Shown here piece after piece: positions 10,951 through 20,461 of a stretch of 64,000 nucleotides of DNA. The stretch is from Pseudoalteromonas luteoviolacea. GTDB taxonomy: Bacteria > Pseudomonadota > Gammaproteobacteria > Enterobacterales > Alteromonadaceae. Each line of letters begins with the position of its first letter. Position 1 is the stretch's first letter. Where the stretch lies: the NCBI RefSeq assembly GCF_001696455.1, contig NZ_MAUJ01000010.1, forward strand, positions 86,717-150,716, given 5' to 3'. The position numbers and the translations under genes were made by a program. The notes below the pieces were generated by a model, which was not told the origin of the DNA, ran no database searches, and was given only the letters and a program-made list of their open reading frames with translations.

Positions 10951-13900
10951 TTATGATTCTCTTGCTTTTCTTTTACGCGCGGCAATCGCGCCCATGCCGC
11001 GTTTTTGTTTCGCGCCACTTGGTTTATTCGAGGTAACAGGTGCTGCGTTTGCCTGTGCACTGCCCAGTAAAGTCGCCAAACTGGCTATACTTGGGTGCGC
11101 AAACAGCTCTGTCATTTGTAAATTGGGGTATTGCACTTTTAGCTCTTCATAAACAGCCATCAACAACAGCGAGTGACCGCCCACATCAAAGAAATTGGCA
11201 TGACGGTCAACCTCTTGTGTCTTTAAGTGTTTTTGCCAAATTTCAGCAATGGCACGCTCCGTGTCATTTTCTGCCAATGAAACAGGCTGGGCGACACGCG
11301 CCACTTTTGGCAGCTGCTGACGCTCTAATTTGCCACTGGCATTGATGGGCAGTTTTTCCATTACGACGATGTCACCTGGCACCATATAAGCGGGCATACG
11401 TTCACCCAACGCGCGTTTTAACTTGTCGGCAAATGCTGGATCACTGAACTTGGGGCTTTGTATGTAGGCAATTAAACCGAGGCCATGACTCTGCTGCTCG
11501 GTGACGACCACCGCCGTGTCAACATCAGGTAGCTGACTGAACTGCTGTTCAATTTCACCCAGCTCGACTCTAAAGCCACGCACTTTCACTTGATGATCGT
11601 TACGGCCGTGATACATCAACTCGCCACCTTGCCAGCTGACTAAATCACCCGTGGCATACATACGTGCGCCGGTGTCGCTAAACGGGTCGGCGATAAAGCG
11701 GGTCGCGGTCATATCAGGCTGTGCCCAATAGCCACGGGCAAGAATGTCACCGCCTACATAGAGTTGGCCCACATGGCCATGAGGGACTATCTCAAGGTTG
11801 TCATCTAAAATATAAAGCCGACGACCAGCCAATGCGTGCCCAAGCGGCACGGACTGTTGCCCGTCATCACTGACATTCATGTCCTGACATGGATGGATAG
11901 CGGCTTCCACCACAATTTCGGTTGGTCCATAAGTGTTGAGCAATCTCACCTGAGCAAGCCCAGTGTTTTGCCAATCTTGGATCCCAGCGAGAGACATGGC
12001 TTCACCGCCCGAATGCACCTGCCTTAATTTAGGGAGGTTGAGCGGTGCTTGCTGTGCTTTTCGTGCCCAACTCGCACTGATACTACGCCAGTAAGCGGCG
12101 CTTAAATCCATCACGGCCACATGGTGTTTTTGTGCCTGTGCGTAGAGTGTGTCAGCATCCCACAGCGCATCACCACGCAACAGCACTGCCGCCCCAACCG
12201 CCCAAGTTGGGAACAGTTGCTCAACAAACGCATCAAAGTTGGCAGTAGCAAACTGCAACACAACATCATCCGCTTGTAGGTTGATAAAGCGTTTAGCTGA
12301 CTCAATGTAGCGCGACAATGCGCCTAACTCGATGGCCACGCCTTTCGCTTTACCAGTCGAACCTGAGGTGTAATTTAAATACGCGGTTTGATTGTCGTGA
12401 TAGTGCACCTCTGGCGATGCAGTTTTGAGGTGCTGCTCACTCAACAGAGTTTGAGGAGACAAGAGTGCACCTTCAAAGGTCACAGGCAATACCGCTTCAT
12501 CACTTAAGATTGCGCCACACCCGCTGTCTTGCAGCATATGTTGTAATTTGTCTGCCGGGAATTGTTTATCTAGAGGCAAATAAGCCGCGCCTGCTTTTAA
12601 ACACGCCAACGTACTTGCCAACATCAGCGGCTTTCTGTTTTGCATCACGCCGATGACAGATTCGGTGCCAAAACCATTGGCAATTAGCCCATGAGCCAAA
12701 CGATTTGCAGTCTGCTCTAACCATTCAAAGCTATAGTGTTGGTCGTTATAAATCACGGCTGTGCGCGCTGGCGTTTGCGCTGCAATCTCGCTGATTGTGT
12801 GCAGCCAAGGTGTCGCAGGCAAATCAATGTCTTCGCCACGCCCTTGCTGAGCAGATTCAACTTGCTGTGTGTGCAGCGCAAAATTGCCAATGGCTTGCTT
12901 TGGTGCATTCACAATGCCACTCAACAGAGTATTAAAGGCACTTGCCACACGCGCAATATAGTCGGCGTCGTACAGGGCTGCGTTGTATTGGAATTCTAGC
13001 AATAAGGCGCCATCGTTTAATAACCGAGAGTCGATACTTAAATCAAACTGCGCTTGCTGTTGTAGCGCTGCAACCTGCTCAACCTCAACACCCGGTAATT
13101 CGAGCGCCTGCTGAACGTCTTGCTCTAGGTGATTGAACATGACTTGAAATAACGGGTTTTGTCCAAGACTACGATCTGGGTTCATCACCTCAACGAGTTT
13201 TTCGAACGGTAAATCCTGATTTTTTTGCGCCTCAATGGCGTGTGTTTTTGTAGACGACAACACCTCAATAAAGCTTTGCTCCGCTGACAGCGCGTTACGT
13301 TGTACCAGCGTGTTGATGAAAAAGCCCATCAGTGAATGTACTTGCGAAAAACGGCGATTCGCCACTGGCACACCAATTCGTGGGGTACGCTTACCAGAAA
13401 AGCGATAGAAGAATACTTGTAGGCTACTGAGCAATAGCATAAATAAGCTTGCGCCATGCTGATGTGCTAAGGCCTGTAATTGCTCAACCTGTTGATAAGA
13501 TAGCTTTAAAACCTCGCTTTGCATAGGCGCTGGCATATCAGGTTGCCTTGGATGCTGAGGCGCAAGCAGCTCTTCGTCATCATTGGCCTGTAATTGTTGC
13601 TGCCAATAGGTTAATTGTGCTTGAGCCTCTGAGCTTGAAAGCCACTGCTGCTGCCAAGCCGCAAAGTCACCATAATTCACGGTATGGTCGGTGCTAGGTA
13701 AGGGCTGTGTGCCAACCAATGCCGCGTAATAACGGCTAATATCTGCCAAGACCAGATCGAAACTCCACGCATCACTGGCGATGTGGTGCATCACTAAAAC
13801 CAGCTGCGTACGACTATCTGACAACTGAATCAGTGCGGCTCTAAAGTTATCACCGCGCTCTAATGCAAAGGGCTGCTTGTAGAAGGTTTCAAGCCATACT

Positions 13901-16206
13901 TTAGCTGCGGCGTCTGGATCTGCGCTGTCACTAAAATCGGCCTGTTGCCAATTGAGTGCTTGTGCGCTTAACTGTTGCTGCCACTGCCCTGACTCATCTT
14001 TGCCATAGGCGTGACGTAATATGCCCTGCTGCGCAAGGATATGTGCCACGGCGTGGTGCAAATACGTTGCATTGACCTCCCCTTTGAGTGTCAAGCTGGC
14101 ACCGATGTGATAAGCACTACTCAATGGTTCTAACTGCCACAAAAATAGCTGTCTTTGTTGCTGAGCACTCAAAGGGTAAGCTGCTTGCTCTAACGCGGGG
14201 ATAAACGTCTGTTCTTGGTTAGTTGCAATACTTTCGCGCACCAACTGGCAAAAGTCGCCAAATTTATGGGCGGCAAATACCGCCGTTGGCTCAATCTGAC
14301 AGTTAAACGCTGCTTGTACCTTTGCCAACAGCAGAGCTGCTTTGATCGAGCTGCCACCCAAGGCAAAGAAGTCCGCGTTATCGCTATTGACTGGGTAGTG
14401 CAACACGCTTTGCCACAATGCAGCTAAACGTTGCGCCACCTCATCCCATGTGTGTTGGTCATCACCGCCATGACTCACTGCAAGCCGTTGCAATTGTGTC
14501 AGGTTAAATACCCCATAAGTTGCCAACTTCTCGGCTTGCAGTAACTTCATACACGCGCTGCGCTGCAATTTACCACTGGAGGTTTTGGGCAGTCCACCTT
14601 GGTCCAGTAACACCACAAGCTCTGGACAATTGCCAAATTGCGCAATAATAAAATCTCTGACAATCAATGCCGTTTGTTCAGCGGGCACGTCGTTGCGATA
14701 TACATTGGCGGTTTCAATCGCCACACCAATGCCCTCACCGCTTTGCTCACTTGGGACAGGAAAAGCAGACACACGACCCTGACGCACAAAACTCAGTGCC
14801 CCTTCAATGGCACGCTCGATGTCTTGTGGATAGACGTTATGGCCATTCATGATAATCAGGTCTTTTTGACGACCAGATATAAACAACTGGCCACCGTGGA
14901 TATAGCCCACATCGCCCGTTCTTAACCAGCGTTTCCCATCATGTTCCACAAAGGTTTCTTGAGTTGCTTGCTCATTGCGCCAGTAGCCTACCGCAATGCT
15001 TGGACCACTCGCCCAAATCTCACCAATATGACCCGGTGCCATCTCATCAAAACTGGTTGGGCAAGTAATACGCACTTGATGTTCACTGGCGACCACACCA
15101 CACCCAACCTGGTGGGTATATTCGTCACTATCGCGCAAGTCTTTAGCGTGCTGCAATACCGCTTTACCCGCTGCCAACTCACGCGTATCAAACGCCTCAA
15201 TCACTGCACCTTGCGATGGTATGCTACCGGTAACATATAGCGTGCCTTCGGCGAGGCCATAACATGGATAGAGCGCGGTTGGTTTAAACCCTTGCGGCGC
15301 ATATTTTTGTGCAAAACTTAGTAAGGTATCGTGGCGAATAGGCTCAGCACCAGAGAAAAATACTCGTAAACTGCTCAAATCCAAATCCGCGACCTGCTTA
15401 TCTTTCACGCGCTCAATACACAAACGATACGAAAAGTCAGGGCCGCCACTCATGGTGGCTTTGTATTCAGATATCAGTTGCAACCAGCGTGCTGGGCGCT
15501 CCATAAAGTACCTAGGCGAGCACAATACGAGTTTATAACCCGTATAAATCGGCTGCAGCAACCCACCAATTAACCCCATATCATGGAACAGAGGTAGCCA
15601 GCTCACGAGCACATCATCTTGGGTAATATTCATGCCCTCTGCAATGGCTTTTTCATTACCAAGTAAATTACCATGACTGACCATGACGCCTTTGGGCTTC
15701 GCAGTTGACCCTGACGTGTATTGTAAAAACGCGATTTCTTCAGACTTGGCTGAGTGGCGTTCGACTGTTTCATGTTGTTCACAGAACTCATCAATCACCA
15801 GCATTTTGCTGCCATCAACTTGCTCAACCAGCGCTTCCACGGTCGAGGTAAATCGTGCCGTGGTGAGCACCACAGCGGCTTCTGAATCTTCTGCAATACC
15901 GACCGTACGCGCAATATGCTGTGCTTTGGTTGACTCAGGTGGAAAACTTGGAATGGCCGTTACACCAAGGTACTGACATGCTAAAAAGCTCGTCACATAC
16001 TCAATACCGGTGTCCATTAAGATCAGCGCTCTGTCGCCTGCCACCACGTGATTTTTCAAATGGCTGGCAACCATCAAGCTCTGAGCATATAGCTCCCCAA
16101 AGCTCCATGGCGTCTGTGCTTTTTTATCCACACAGACTAGCGCGATGTTGTCCGGCTGCTGCGCAGCGTGCCGCGCTAAGTGATCCATAATGGTGATGGC
16201 GGTCAT
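10951..16206 (-). CDS. Loading protein: fatty acyl-AMP ligase-ACP-C-A-PCP
   Basis: A 1751-residue multidomain starter protein. Residues 1 to about 570 form a fatty acyl-AMP ligase (LQYTSGSTAKPKGVM is the family's ATP-binding motif). An ACP with LGGSS near residue 617 follows, then a condensation domain (HHIASDAWS near 807), an adenylation domain (YTSGSTGKAKG near 1282, TYGPTE near 1425) and a PCP (VGGHSLL near 1675). It should activate a free fatty acid, load it on the ACP and join it to the first amino acid. The A-domain code reads D-A-E-D-V-S-T-V-E-K; three acidic pocket residues suggest a basic amino acid, but I cannot assign it. GGAG precedes the ATG by 6-7 bases. The next gene starts two bases after the stop. 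Confidence 0.93.
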   Translation of the reverse strand: MTAITIMDHLARHAAQQPDNIALVCVDKKAQTPWSFGELYAQSLMVASHLKNHVVAGDRALILMDTGIEYVTSFLACQYLGVTAIPSFPPESTKAQHIARTVGIAEDSEAAVVLTTARFTSTVEALVEQVDGSKMLVIDEFCEQHETVERHSAKSEEIAFLQYTSGSTAKPKGVMVSHGNLLGNEKAIAEGMNITQDDVLVSWLPLFHDMGLIGGLLQPIYTGYKLVLCSPRYFMERPARWLQLISEYKATMSGGPDFSYRLCIERVKDKQVADLDLSSLRVFFSGAEPIRHDTLLSFAQKYAPQGFKPTALYPCYGLAEGTLYVTGSIPSQGAVIEAFDTRELAAGKAVLQHAKDLRDSDEYTHQVGCGVVASEHQVRITCPTSFDEMAPGHIGEIWASGPSIAVGYWRNEQATQETFVEHDGKRWLRTGDVGYIHGGQLFISGRQKDLIIMNGHNVYPQDIERAIEGALSFVRQGRVSAFPVPSEQSGEGIGVAIETANVYRNDVPAEQTALIVRDFIIAQFGNCPELVVLLDQGGLPKTSSGKLQRSACMKLLQAEKLATYGVFNLTQLQRLAVSHGGDDQHTWDEVAQRLAALWQSVLHYPVNSDNADFFALGGSSIKAALLLAKVQAAFNCQIEPTAVFAAHKFGDFCQLVRESIATNQEQTFIPALEQAAYPLSAQQQRQLFLWQLEPLSSAYHIGASLTLKGEVNATYLHHAVAHILAQQGILRHAYGKDESGQWQQQLSAQALNWQQADFSDSADPDAAAKVWLETFYKQPFALERGDNFRAALIQLSDSRTQLVLVMHHIASDAWSFDLVLADISRYYAALVGTQPLPSTDHTVNYGDFAAWQQQWLSSSEAQAQLTYWQQQLQANDDEELLAPQHPRQPDMPAPMQSEVLKLSYQQVEQLQALAHQHGASLFMLLLSSLQVFFYRFSGKRTPRIGVPVANRRFSQVHSLMGFFINTLVQRNALSAEQSFIEVLSSTKTHAIEAQKNQDLPFEKLVEVMNPDRSLGQNPLFQVMFNHLEQDVQQALELPGVEVEQVAALQQQAQFDLSIDSRLLNDGALLLEFQYNAALYDADYIARVASAFNTLLSGIVNAPKQAIGNFALHTQQVESAQQGRGEDIDLPATPWLHTISEIAAQTPARTAVIYNDQHYSFEWLEQTANRLAHGLIANGFGTESVIGVMQNRKPLMLASTLACLKAGAAYLPLDKQFPADKLQHMLQDSGCGAILSDEAVLPVTFEGALLSPQTLLSEQHLKTASPEVHYHDNQTAYLNYTSGSTGKAKGVAIELGALSRYIESAKRFINLQADDVVLQFATANFDAFVEQLFPTWAVGAAVLLRGDALWDADTLYAQAQKHHVAVMDLSAAYWRSISASWARKAQQAPLNLPKLRQVHSGGEAMSLAGIQDWQNTGLAQVRLLNTYGPTEIVVEAAIHPCQDMNVSDDGQQSVPLGHALAGRRLYILDDNLEIVPHGHVGQLYVGGDILARGYWAQPDMTATRFIADPFSDTGARMYATGDLVSWQGGELMYHGRNDHQVKVRGFRVELGEIEQQFSQLPDVDTAVVVTEQQSHGLGLIAYIQSPKFSDPAFADKLKRALGERMPAYMVPGDIVVMEKLPINASGKLERQQLPKVARVAQPVSLAENDTERAIAEIWQKHLKTQEVDRHANFFDVGGHSLLLMAVYEELKVQYPNLQMTELFAHPSIASLATLLGSAQANAAPVTSNKPSGAKQKRGMGAIAARKRKARES

Positions 16207-16343
16207 GATTTACTCCATGAAAGTTATCTAGCAATTGCGCATGCTGAGTTTAATTTTGGCTATTTTTTGTCTGATTACGCCAAGCTGATGCGCTTGATTA
16301 AATGGGTGCTGCCCACGATTCGGATTTATGAAGTGAGGCGTTG

Positions 16344-16372
16344 AAAAAGAGCGGCTTGCTTGCAAGACGCTC
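16344..16372 (-). terminator. Intrinsic terminator after mbtH
   Basis: The hairpin pairs GAGCG (16349-16353) and CTTG with CAAG and CGCTC (16368-16372), with one internal mismatch. On the minus strand it is followed by TTTTT. It lies between the MbtH gene and the FAAL-NRPS gene. Confidence 0.6.
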
Positions 16373-16390
16373 AATTGTCGCGTACACGTT

Positions 16391-16594
16391 TTATTGAGCC
16401 ATTGCGTTTCTGAGGCTCAAGGGACGCATATCTGTCCAATGTGTTTTGATATGCTCAAGACACGTAGCCTTGTCACCACTCACACCCGTGTCTTGCCAAC
16501 CGCCGGGTACTGATTTGTAACTAGGCCACAAAGAGTACTGTTCTTCGTGATTCATGATCACTTTAAAAGTGCCGTTTTCGTTATCGAAACTCAT
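16391..16594 (-). CDS. MbtH family protein
   Basis: A protein of about 67 residues with the full MbtH signature: NHEEQYSLWP, PGGW and the C-terminal HWTDMRPLSLR. MbtH proteins bind NRPS adenylation domains and are needed for their folding or activity. Its place between the acylase and the first NRPS gene fits that role. I prefer the ATG at 16594 over an in-frame GTG one codon upstream, because family members begin MSFDNE. Confidence 0.95.
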   Translation of the reverse strand: MSFDNENGTFKVIMNHEEQYSLWPSYKSVPGGWQDTGVSGDKATCLEHIKTHWTDMRPLSLRNAMAQ

Positions 16595-16610
16595 CACATT
16601 TTTCCAAAAT

Positions 16611-16645
16611 TTAGACTGTCGCCACTGTGACGCGCGACAGTCTAA
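16611..16645 (-). terminator. Long hairpin between acylase and mbtH
   Basis: A perfect 12-base inverted repeat (TTAGACTGTCGC at 16611-16622, GCGACAGTCTAA at 16634-16645) with an 11-base loop, starting 6 bases past the acylase stop. On the minus strand it is followed by only a short ATTTT, so it may be a weak terminator, an attenuator or an RNA-stabilising stem. It lies about 15 bases from the mbtH start. Confidence 0.6.
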
Positions 16646-16650
16646 GATTT

Positions 16651-19083
16651 TTAGTCTTTTTTCACAGTAAGTGTCATTTCACTAATTTTGCCCTGTTTAA
16701 TTTGCGCATCGGTATACGGCAAATCAATCAGGCCTTTACCTGCGGCATAGTGCTCACTGGCATCGGTAAAGTGCGGCGAATTAGGGTTGTTACTCTGTGA
16801 ATAAGTCAATAAGCCACGTGCCTGTGGACCGTGCTCATTGAAGCCAACCACCATCATCCAGCTAGATCCATAGTTAATTGGGTAACCGTCTGTACTCAAA
16901 CCCGTACTCACTGTCCAATTTTCATTTAACACTTCCTTCAGCGGCGGTGCTAATTGGGGTGCAAATGATGTTAAATCCATCGCATTGGTTGTCGAGTAGA
17001 TGTTAAAACCACCACTATTGTGCTCCGCACCAGGCCAAGGGATACGACGATTGCCCTTTTGTAAGTACTGTAGCTCGCCCAATGACGCATCAATGGCAAA
17101 ACCGGCATTTTCAAGTTGCTTACTCGCAGCCAATAACTTAACCAACGTTGCTTTCTCTGCTTTTACAATGCTCGGGGTCACTGCAGGAAATGCAGGGTTA
17201 AATTGAACTAGCAGATTGTCATCTTCTAGCAAGCTAAAGAATTCTTTTGCGAGCGGCGCCGACACAGAGTTTGCATTAAATTTGCCATCCCACTTTGCAA
17301 ATGCACGACATGCTGGGTCTACAGGCATACTCAAAGTGTCGGTCACTTTAAGCGTCTGGCCTGAATAGATCACACACGCAGCCATCACCGTTGGTTTGTA
17401 CAACTCAAATGAGGCACTAGTACCAGTTACAATGCTTTCGAGCTCATGACGATCAAATTTCCCATCAGCACCACGCGCAAAACGCAATAAATTTAAGTTG
17501 TAGCGAGTTCGGCGCGTTTGCTTATCATCAGTGTGGCCATACAGCGGCGAGTAGCCAGTCAATTTTTCATTTAGGTTGGTTAACCAATATGAGTTATTGG
17601 CATTTTGCACATAATCTTGACGACGTAACTTAGGTGCTCGCTCGTAAGGAACTTCTTGCTGGTATACCAGTGCACTGCTGGTGCCCGGTAACACGGCCAT
17701 ACGCGTGTTTTTATACACTTGTGAAATCACCGGGTGTGAGCGCAATAACTCTTCGCCCATGGCAGGTAAATCAGGCACATTAGAATCATCTATAAAGAAC
17801 ACCTCACCCAACTTGTCAGCAACTAAGGTGTTGTTGAAAGCCAATCCATCATGATTCTTGAAGGTATCAATAAAACTATCTAAATTGGTTGCTCGGTTCA
17901 TTGCCAACCAATGATCGATACCGCCTAAGTTATCAAGATTCGTGTCACGGACCACATAGGCATTTTTGCTATCCCATGGGAAGTTTTTCTGATCTTCGAT
18001 AACGTAGCCGATTGGGGTCGTGAAGTAGTCTTTTTTCATCGTGAGCACACCCATCGGGGTGAGTACTTCTACGTTAACTTGTTGTTTCTCGATATCGACC
18101 CACTGACCATCAAACTTGTATTGCAGCGGGTTTTGCGGGTTCAACTCCAACTGATAAACCACTTCATGCCTTGACGCAGAATAAGTATGCGTCCAAGCAA
18201 GGTCTTCATTAAAGCCGATATTTACAATGCCGGGGACCCCAACCACTGACGCGCCCATGGTACTAAAATCCCCCTCAACACTGGCATGATTAGCCCAAAA
18301 GCGCAGGTTACCATTGAAAGGAAAGTGCGGATTTGCAAGCAGTAGACCACGGCCATTGCTCGTCACTTCATGGCCTAATGCCCAACCGTTCGAGCCCTGC
18401 GTTAACTGTTTAGGTTGATAATCAGTATTGCTGGCCATTAACCACGGTTTATCAGATTGCTGCGCTTGCTTTGCAATCGTCGGCAGCCACTCGTTACCGG
18501 TCCCTGGGTTTGCTTGTAATATCTGGACTAATAAACGCCCAATGCTGTTTTGTGTCGCAGAAGCCAACACTGATGCAACTACATCAACCCCCTCGATTGG
18601 TTTTACCCATGCTTTGCCGCTACAAGCTGGTGCCAGCTCAGCTTTACCCGCTTGTACATCTAGCAAATATTGGTTATAACCCGCCGCAAAGCCGTCAGCC
18701 AATGCACGAGTGTCCGCCGACAAATTAGCGTATTCTCGGGCAACTCTGCCATGTAGGTCGATGATTTTGTAACCTAAGTCTAAGCTAACAAAAAAGTTAT
18801 CCTGACCATTTTTATGCGGTCCCAAATACTTAGCGCGCTCGCCTCTCACTCGAACATAGCCGTCCGCCAAGATACACGCATGATCTTGCGCTTGCGCATA
18901 GGCATTACCGTAGCCAAGCCCATACAAAGATTTAGCTTGAATATGCGGGATACCATGCTCGGTACGCGTGATTTTCACGTCTTCACTCAAATACTGATTG
19001 GACGTGCTCGCTTGTGCGATGAAATGACACCCAGAAATGGCAAAAGCTGCCAACACAGGTACTACCGTAGATTTTAACTTCAT
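16651..19083 (-). CDS. Penicillin-amidase family acylase (PvdQ/AHL-acylase-like), exported
   Basis: An 810-residue Ntn-hydrolase precursor. A hydrophobic signal (residues 5-18) ends in ISGC, which could make it a lipoprotein; cleavage after AQA is the alternative. The alpha chain and spacer are followed by G-S-N-G-W at 230-234, where Ser231 would be the self-processing, catalytic N-terminus of the beta chain. The family includes PvdQ, which removes the fatty acyl chain from pyoverdine precursors in the periplasm, and acyl-homoserine-lactone acylases. Here it is co-oriented with and directly upstream of mbtH and a FAAL-initiated NRPS, so removal of the starter acyl group from the product is the likely job. 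Quorum-signal degradation is the alternative. AAGGAAATCT precedes the ATG. Confidence 0.88.
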   Translation of the reverse strand: MKLKSTVVPVLAAFAISGCHFIAQASTSNQYLSEDVKITRTEHGIPHIQAKSLYGLGYGNAYAQAQDHACILADGYVRVRGERAKYLGPHKNGQDNFFVSLDLGYKIIDLHGRVAREYANLSADTRALADGFAAGYNQYLLDVQAGKAELAPACSGKAWVKPIEGVDVVASVLASATQNSIGRLLVQILQANPGTGNEWLPTIAKQAQQSDKPWLMASNTDYQPKQLTQGSNGWALGHEVTSNGRGLLLANPHFPFNGNLRFWANHASVEGDFSTMGASVVGVPGIVNIGFNEDLAWTHTYSASRHEVVYQLELNPQNPLQYKFDGQWVDIEKQQVNVEVLTPMGVLTMKKDYFTTPIGYVIEDQKNFPWDSKNAYVVRDTNLDNLGGIDHWLAMNRATNLDSFIDTFKNHDGLAFNNTLVADKLGEVFFIDDSNVPDLPAMGEELLRSHPVISQVYKNTRMAVLPGTSSALVYQQEVPYERAPKLRRQDYVQNANNSYWLTNLNEKLTGYSPLYGHTDDKQTRRTRYNLNLLRFARGADGKFDRHELESIVTGTSASFELYKPTVMAACVIYSGQTLKVTDTLSMPVDPACRAFAKWDGKFNANSVSAPLAKEFFSLLEDDNLLVQFNPAFPAVTPSIVKAEKATLVKLLAASKQLENAGFAIDASLGELQYLQKGNRRIPWPGAEHNSGGFNIYSTTNAMDLTSFAPQLAPPLKEVLNENWTVSTGLSTDGYPINYGSSWMMVVGFNEHGPQARGLLTYSQSNNPNSPHFTDASEHYAAGKGLIDLPYTDAQIKQGKISEMTLTVKKD

Positions 19084-19317
19084 AGATTTCCTTAATTTTT
19101 TACGCTGTTAAAAATTCAAACCCGTGCAGACATGACGCATATAAACAGAAAAAAAAAACTGAAAGTCATATAACTCCCTCAACGACCCATTGTTGTTAAA
19201 AGCAGAACAAAAGTAAGTAAAAAGAAACTGTAATTAATAACAGGTTAATGACAGTTTAATTAGCAAAGGTGCATAAAAGACTTGACTGATAATGCGAGAT
19301 CAAAATAACATAATAGT

Positions 19318-19336
19318 GATAATTATTCTCATTATC
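19318..19336 (+). promoter_or_regulatory. Fur box upstream of the ECF sigma gene
   Basis: GATAATTATTCTCATTATC matches the classical 19-base Fur box at 16 of 19 positions and is nearly palindromic. It lies 40 bases before the sigma-factor start, placing that gene under iron repression. It also lies in the shared upstream region of the divergent acylase gene, 235 bases from its start. Confidence 0.8.
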
Positions 19337-19376
19337 TATTACGGATCAACTTTCAGGACAAATAGGAGTAAAAACA

Positions 19377-19913
19377 GTGCAGCAGCTCTGTGTTAAGTGG
19401 TCAAAAGTTATTGCAGAAAATGAAGCTAAATTACTGGCTTATTTGAACAATATTTTACGCTGCCCTTATCTAGCCGAGGACGCATTACAGGACACATTCA
19501 TTCGTTTATCAGGAATGTCTAAATGTCAGGATTGCCAAGTTAAAAATACCAAGAGTTACTGTTATCAGGTCGCAAGGAATATCGCCATTGATATGATCCG
19601 CAAACAAAATAGAGAATCTCTCGTCGATTTAGAGTCTATTCAAACAGAGCAATTTGATGATGAAAGCTCCAATATCGAAGAAAAGTACATCGATGCACAA
19701 CTTTCAGATAAGGTAAACACCACCATCGGCAAGCTTTCACAACGCCATCAAAATGTTGTCAGCTTCTATCGTGATGGTCGCTTAAAACAAAAAGAAATTG
19801 CCAAGATGTATCATATTTCCCCGACTTTAGTGAATTTCATGATCAAAGAAGCTATTCAGTCTTGCCAAAACGAATTGCAAGCCGGTGCCGTCGCCGGTGC
19901 CGTCGCCCACTGA
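19377..19913 (+). CDS. ECF sigma factor, PvdS/FecI-like
   Basis: A 178-residue ECF sigma-70 factor. Region 2 is clear (EDALQDTFIRL near residues 34-44; QVARNIAIDMIRKQNRE near 66-82), and region 4 has an HTH with KQKEIAKMYHISPTLVN. The start is GTG with AGGAG eight bases upstream. No FecR-type anti-sigma gene follows, as for the pyoverdine sigma PvdS, which is directly Fur-controlled. A Fur box precedes this gene, and it lies divergent from the acylase/NRPS cluster, so it most likely switches that cluster on in iron starvation. The C-terminus ends in an AGAV duplication from a 12-base tandem repeat. Confidence 0.88.
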   Translation: MQQLCVKWSKVIAENEAKLLAYLNNILRCPYLAEDALQDTFIRLSGMSKCQDCQVKNTKSYCYQVARNIAIDMIRKQNRESLVDLESIQTEQFDDESSNIEEKYIDAQLSDKVNTTIGKLSQRHQNVVSFYRDGRLKQKEIAKMYHISPTLVNFMIKEAIQSCQNELQAGAVAGAVAH

Positions 19914-19920
19914 TGACGGG

Positions 19921-20400
19921 CTAATCAGCTAGGCCTAGCGCGTCTTTGGCGCGCAACTTAGCTGAAATAAAGTCACCGTGTGCCACATACATCAACCCAG
20001 CGATTTTCCGCACCGTATAGTCTTCCTGCGGATCTAATTTACCATCTGAAAATGCGACTAGCCACATCAGCTCTATTACTTCAATACGGGCATCCTCATC
20101 GGTATGCTCATTAACGACTTTGATAAAGCGGTGTAGATCAATCGCCGTATCTACTAATTGCTGTGCCTCGGAACGTATTAATTCGCTGCTTTGCGCGCTT
20201 AGCTGGCATTGACGTTGTAGCAGCTTAGCAACCATCTCCAGCTCTTGCGGTAAAATCTCATTGTCTGCACGCATCACTTCAACCATCAGCGCGGCCAGTG
20301 CGGTAGCAAAGCTCATAGAGGCTTGTTCTTCTTGCGAATTATTTAAGCTTGCTAAAAACTCTTTGACTCGTTCTAACAATTGTCGCTCCTTTTGATACAA
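19921..20400 (-). CDS. TerB-like protein
   Basis: A 159-residue all-helical acidic protein. The segments LMVEVMRADNEILPQELEMV and LMWLVAFSDGKLDPQED show the paired D-x-(E/K)-(I/L)-x-P-x-E metal-site pattern of TerB/DjlA-type domains. TerB proteins are linked to tellurite resistance and membrane stress, but many stand-alone copies have no known role. It is convergent with the sigma gene, with only 7 bases between the stops. Confidence 0.75.
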   Translation of the reverse strand: MYQKERQLLERVKEFLASLNNSQEEQASMSFATALAALMVEVMRADNEILPQELEMVAKLLQRQCQLSAQSSELIRSEAQQLVDTAIDLHRFIKVVNEHTDEDARIEVIELMWLVAFSDGKLDPQEDYTVRKIAGLMYVAHGDFISAKLRAKDALGLAD

Positions 20401-20461
20401 TTAAGTATCGTCTAAACAGTGGTTTTAATTCATATTACCCAAGCAGTTTAAGGTTTCATAC

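Noticed and set aside
19084..19317. PvdS-type iron-starvation promoter (TAAAT-N16-CGT) before the acylase
   Set aside because: I searched by eye and found no convincing match; the sigma factor's promoter sequence may differ.
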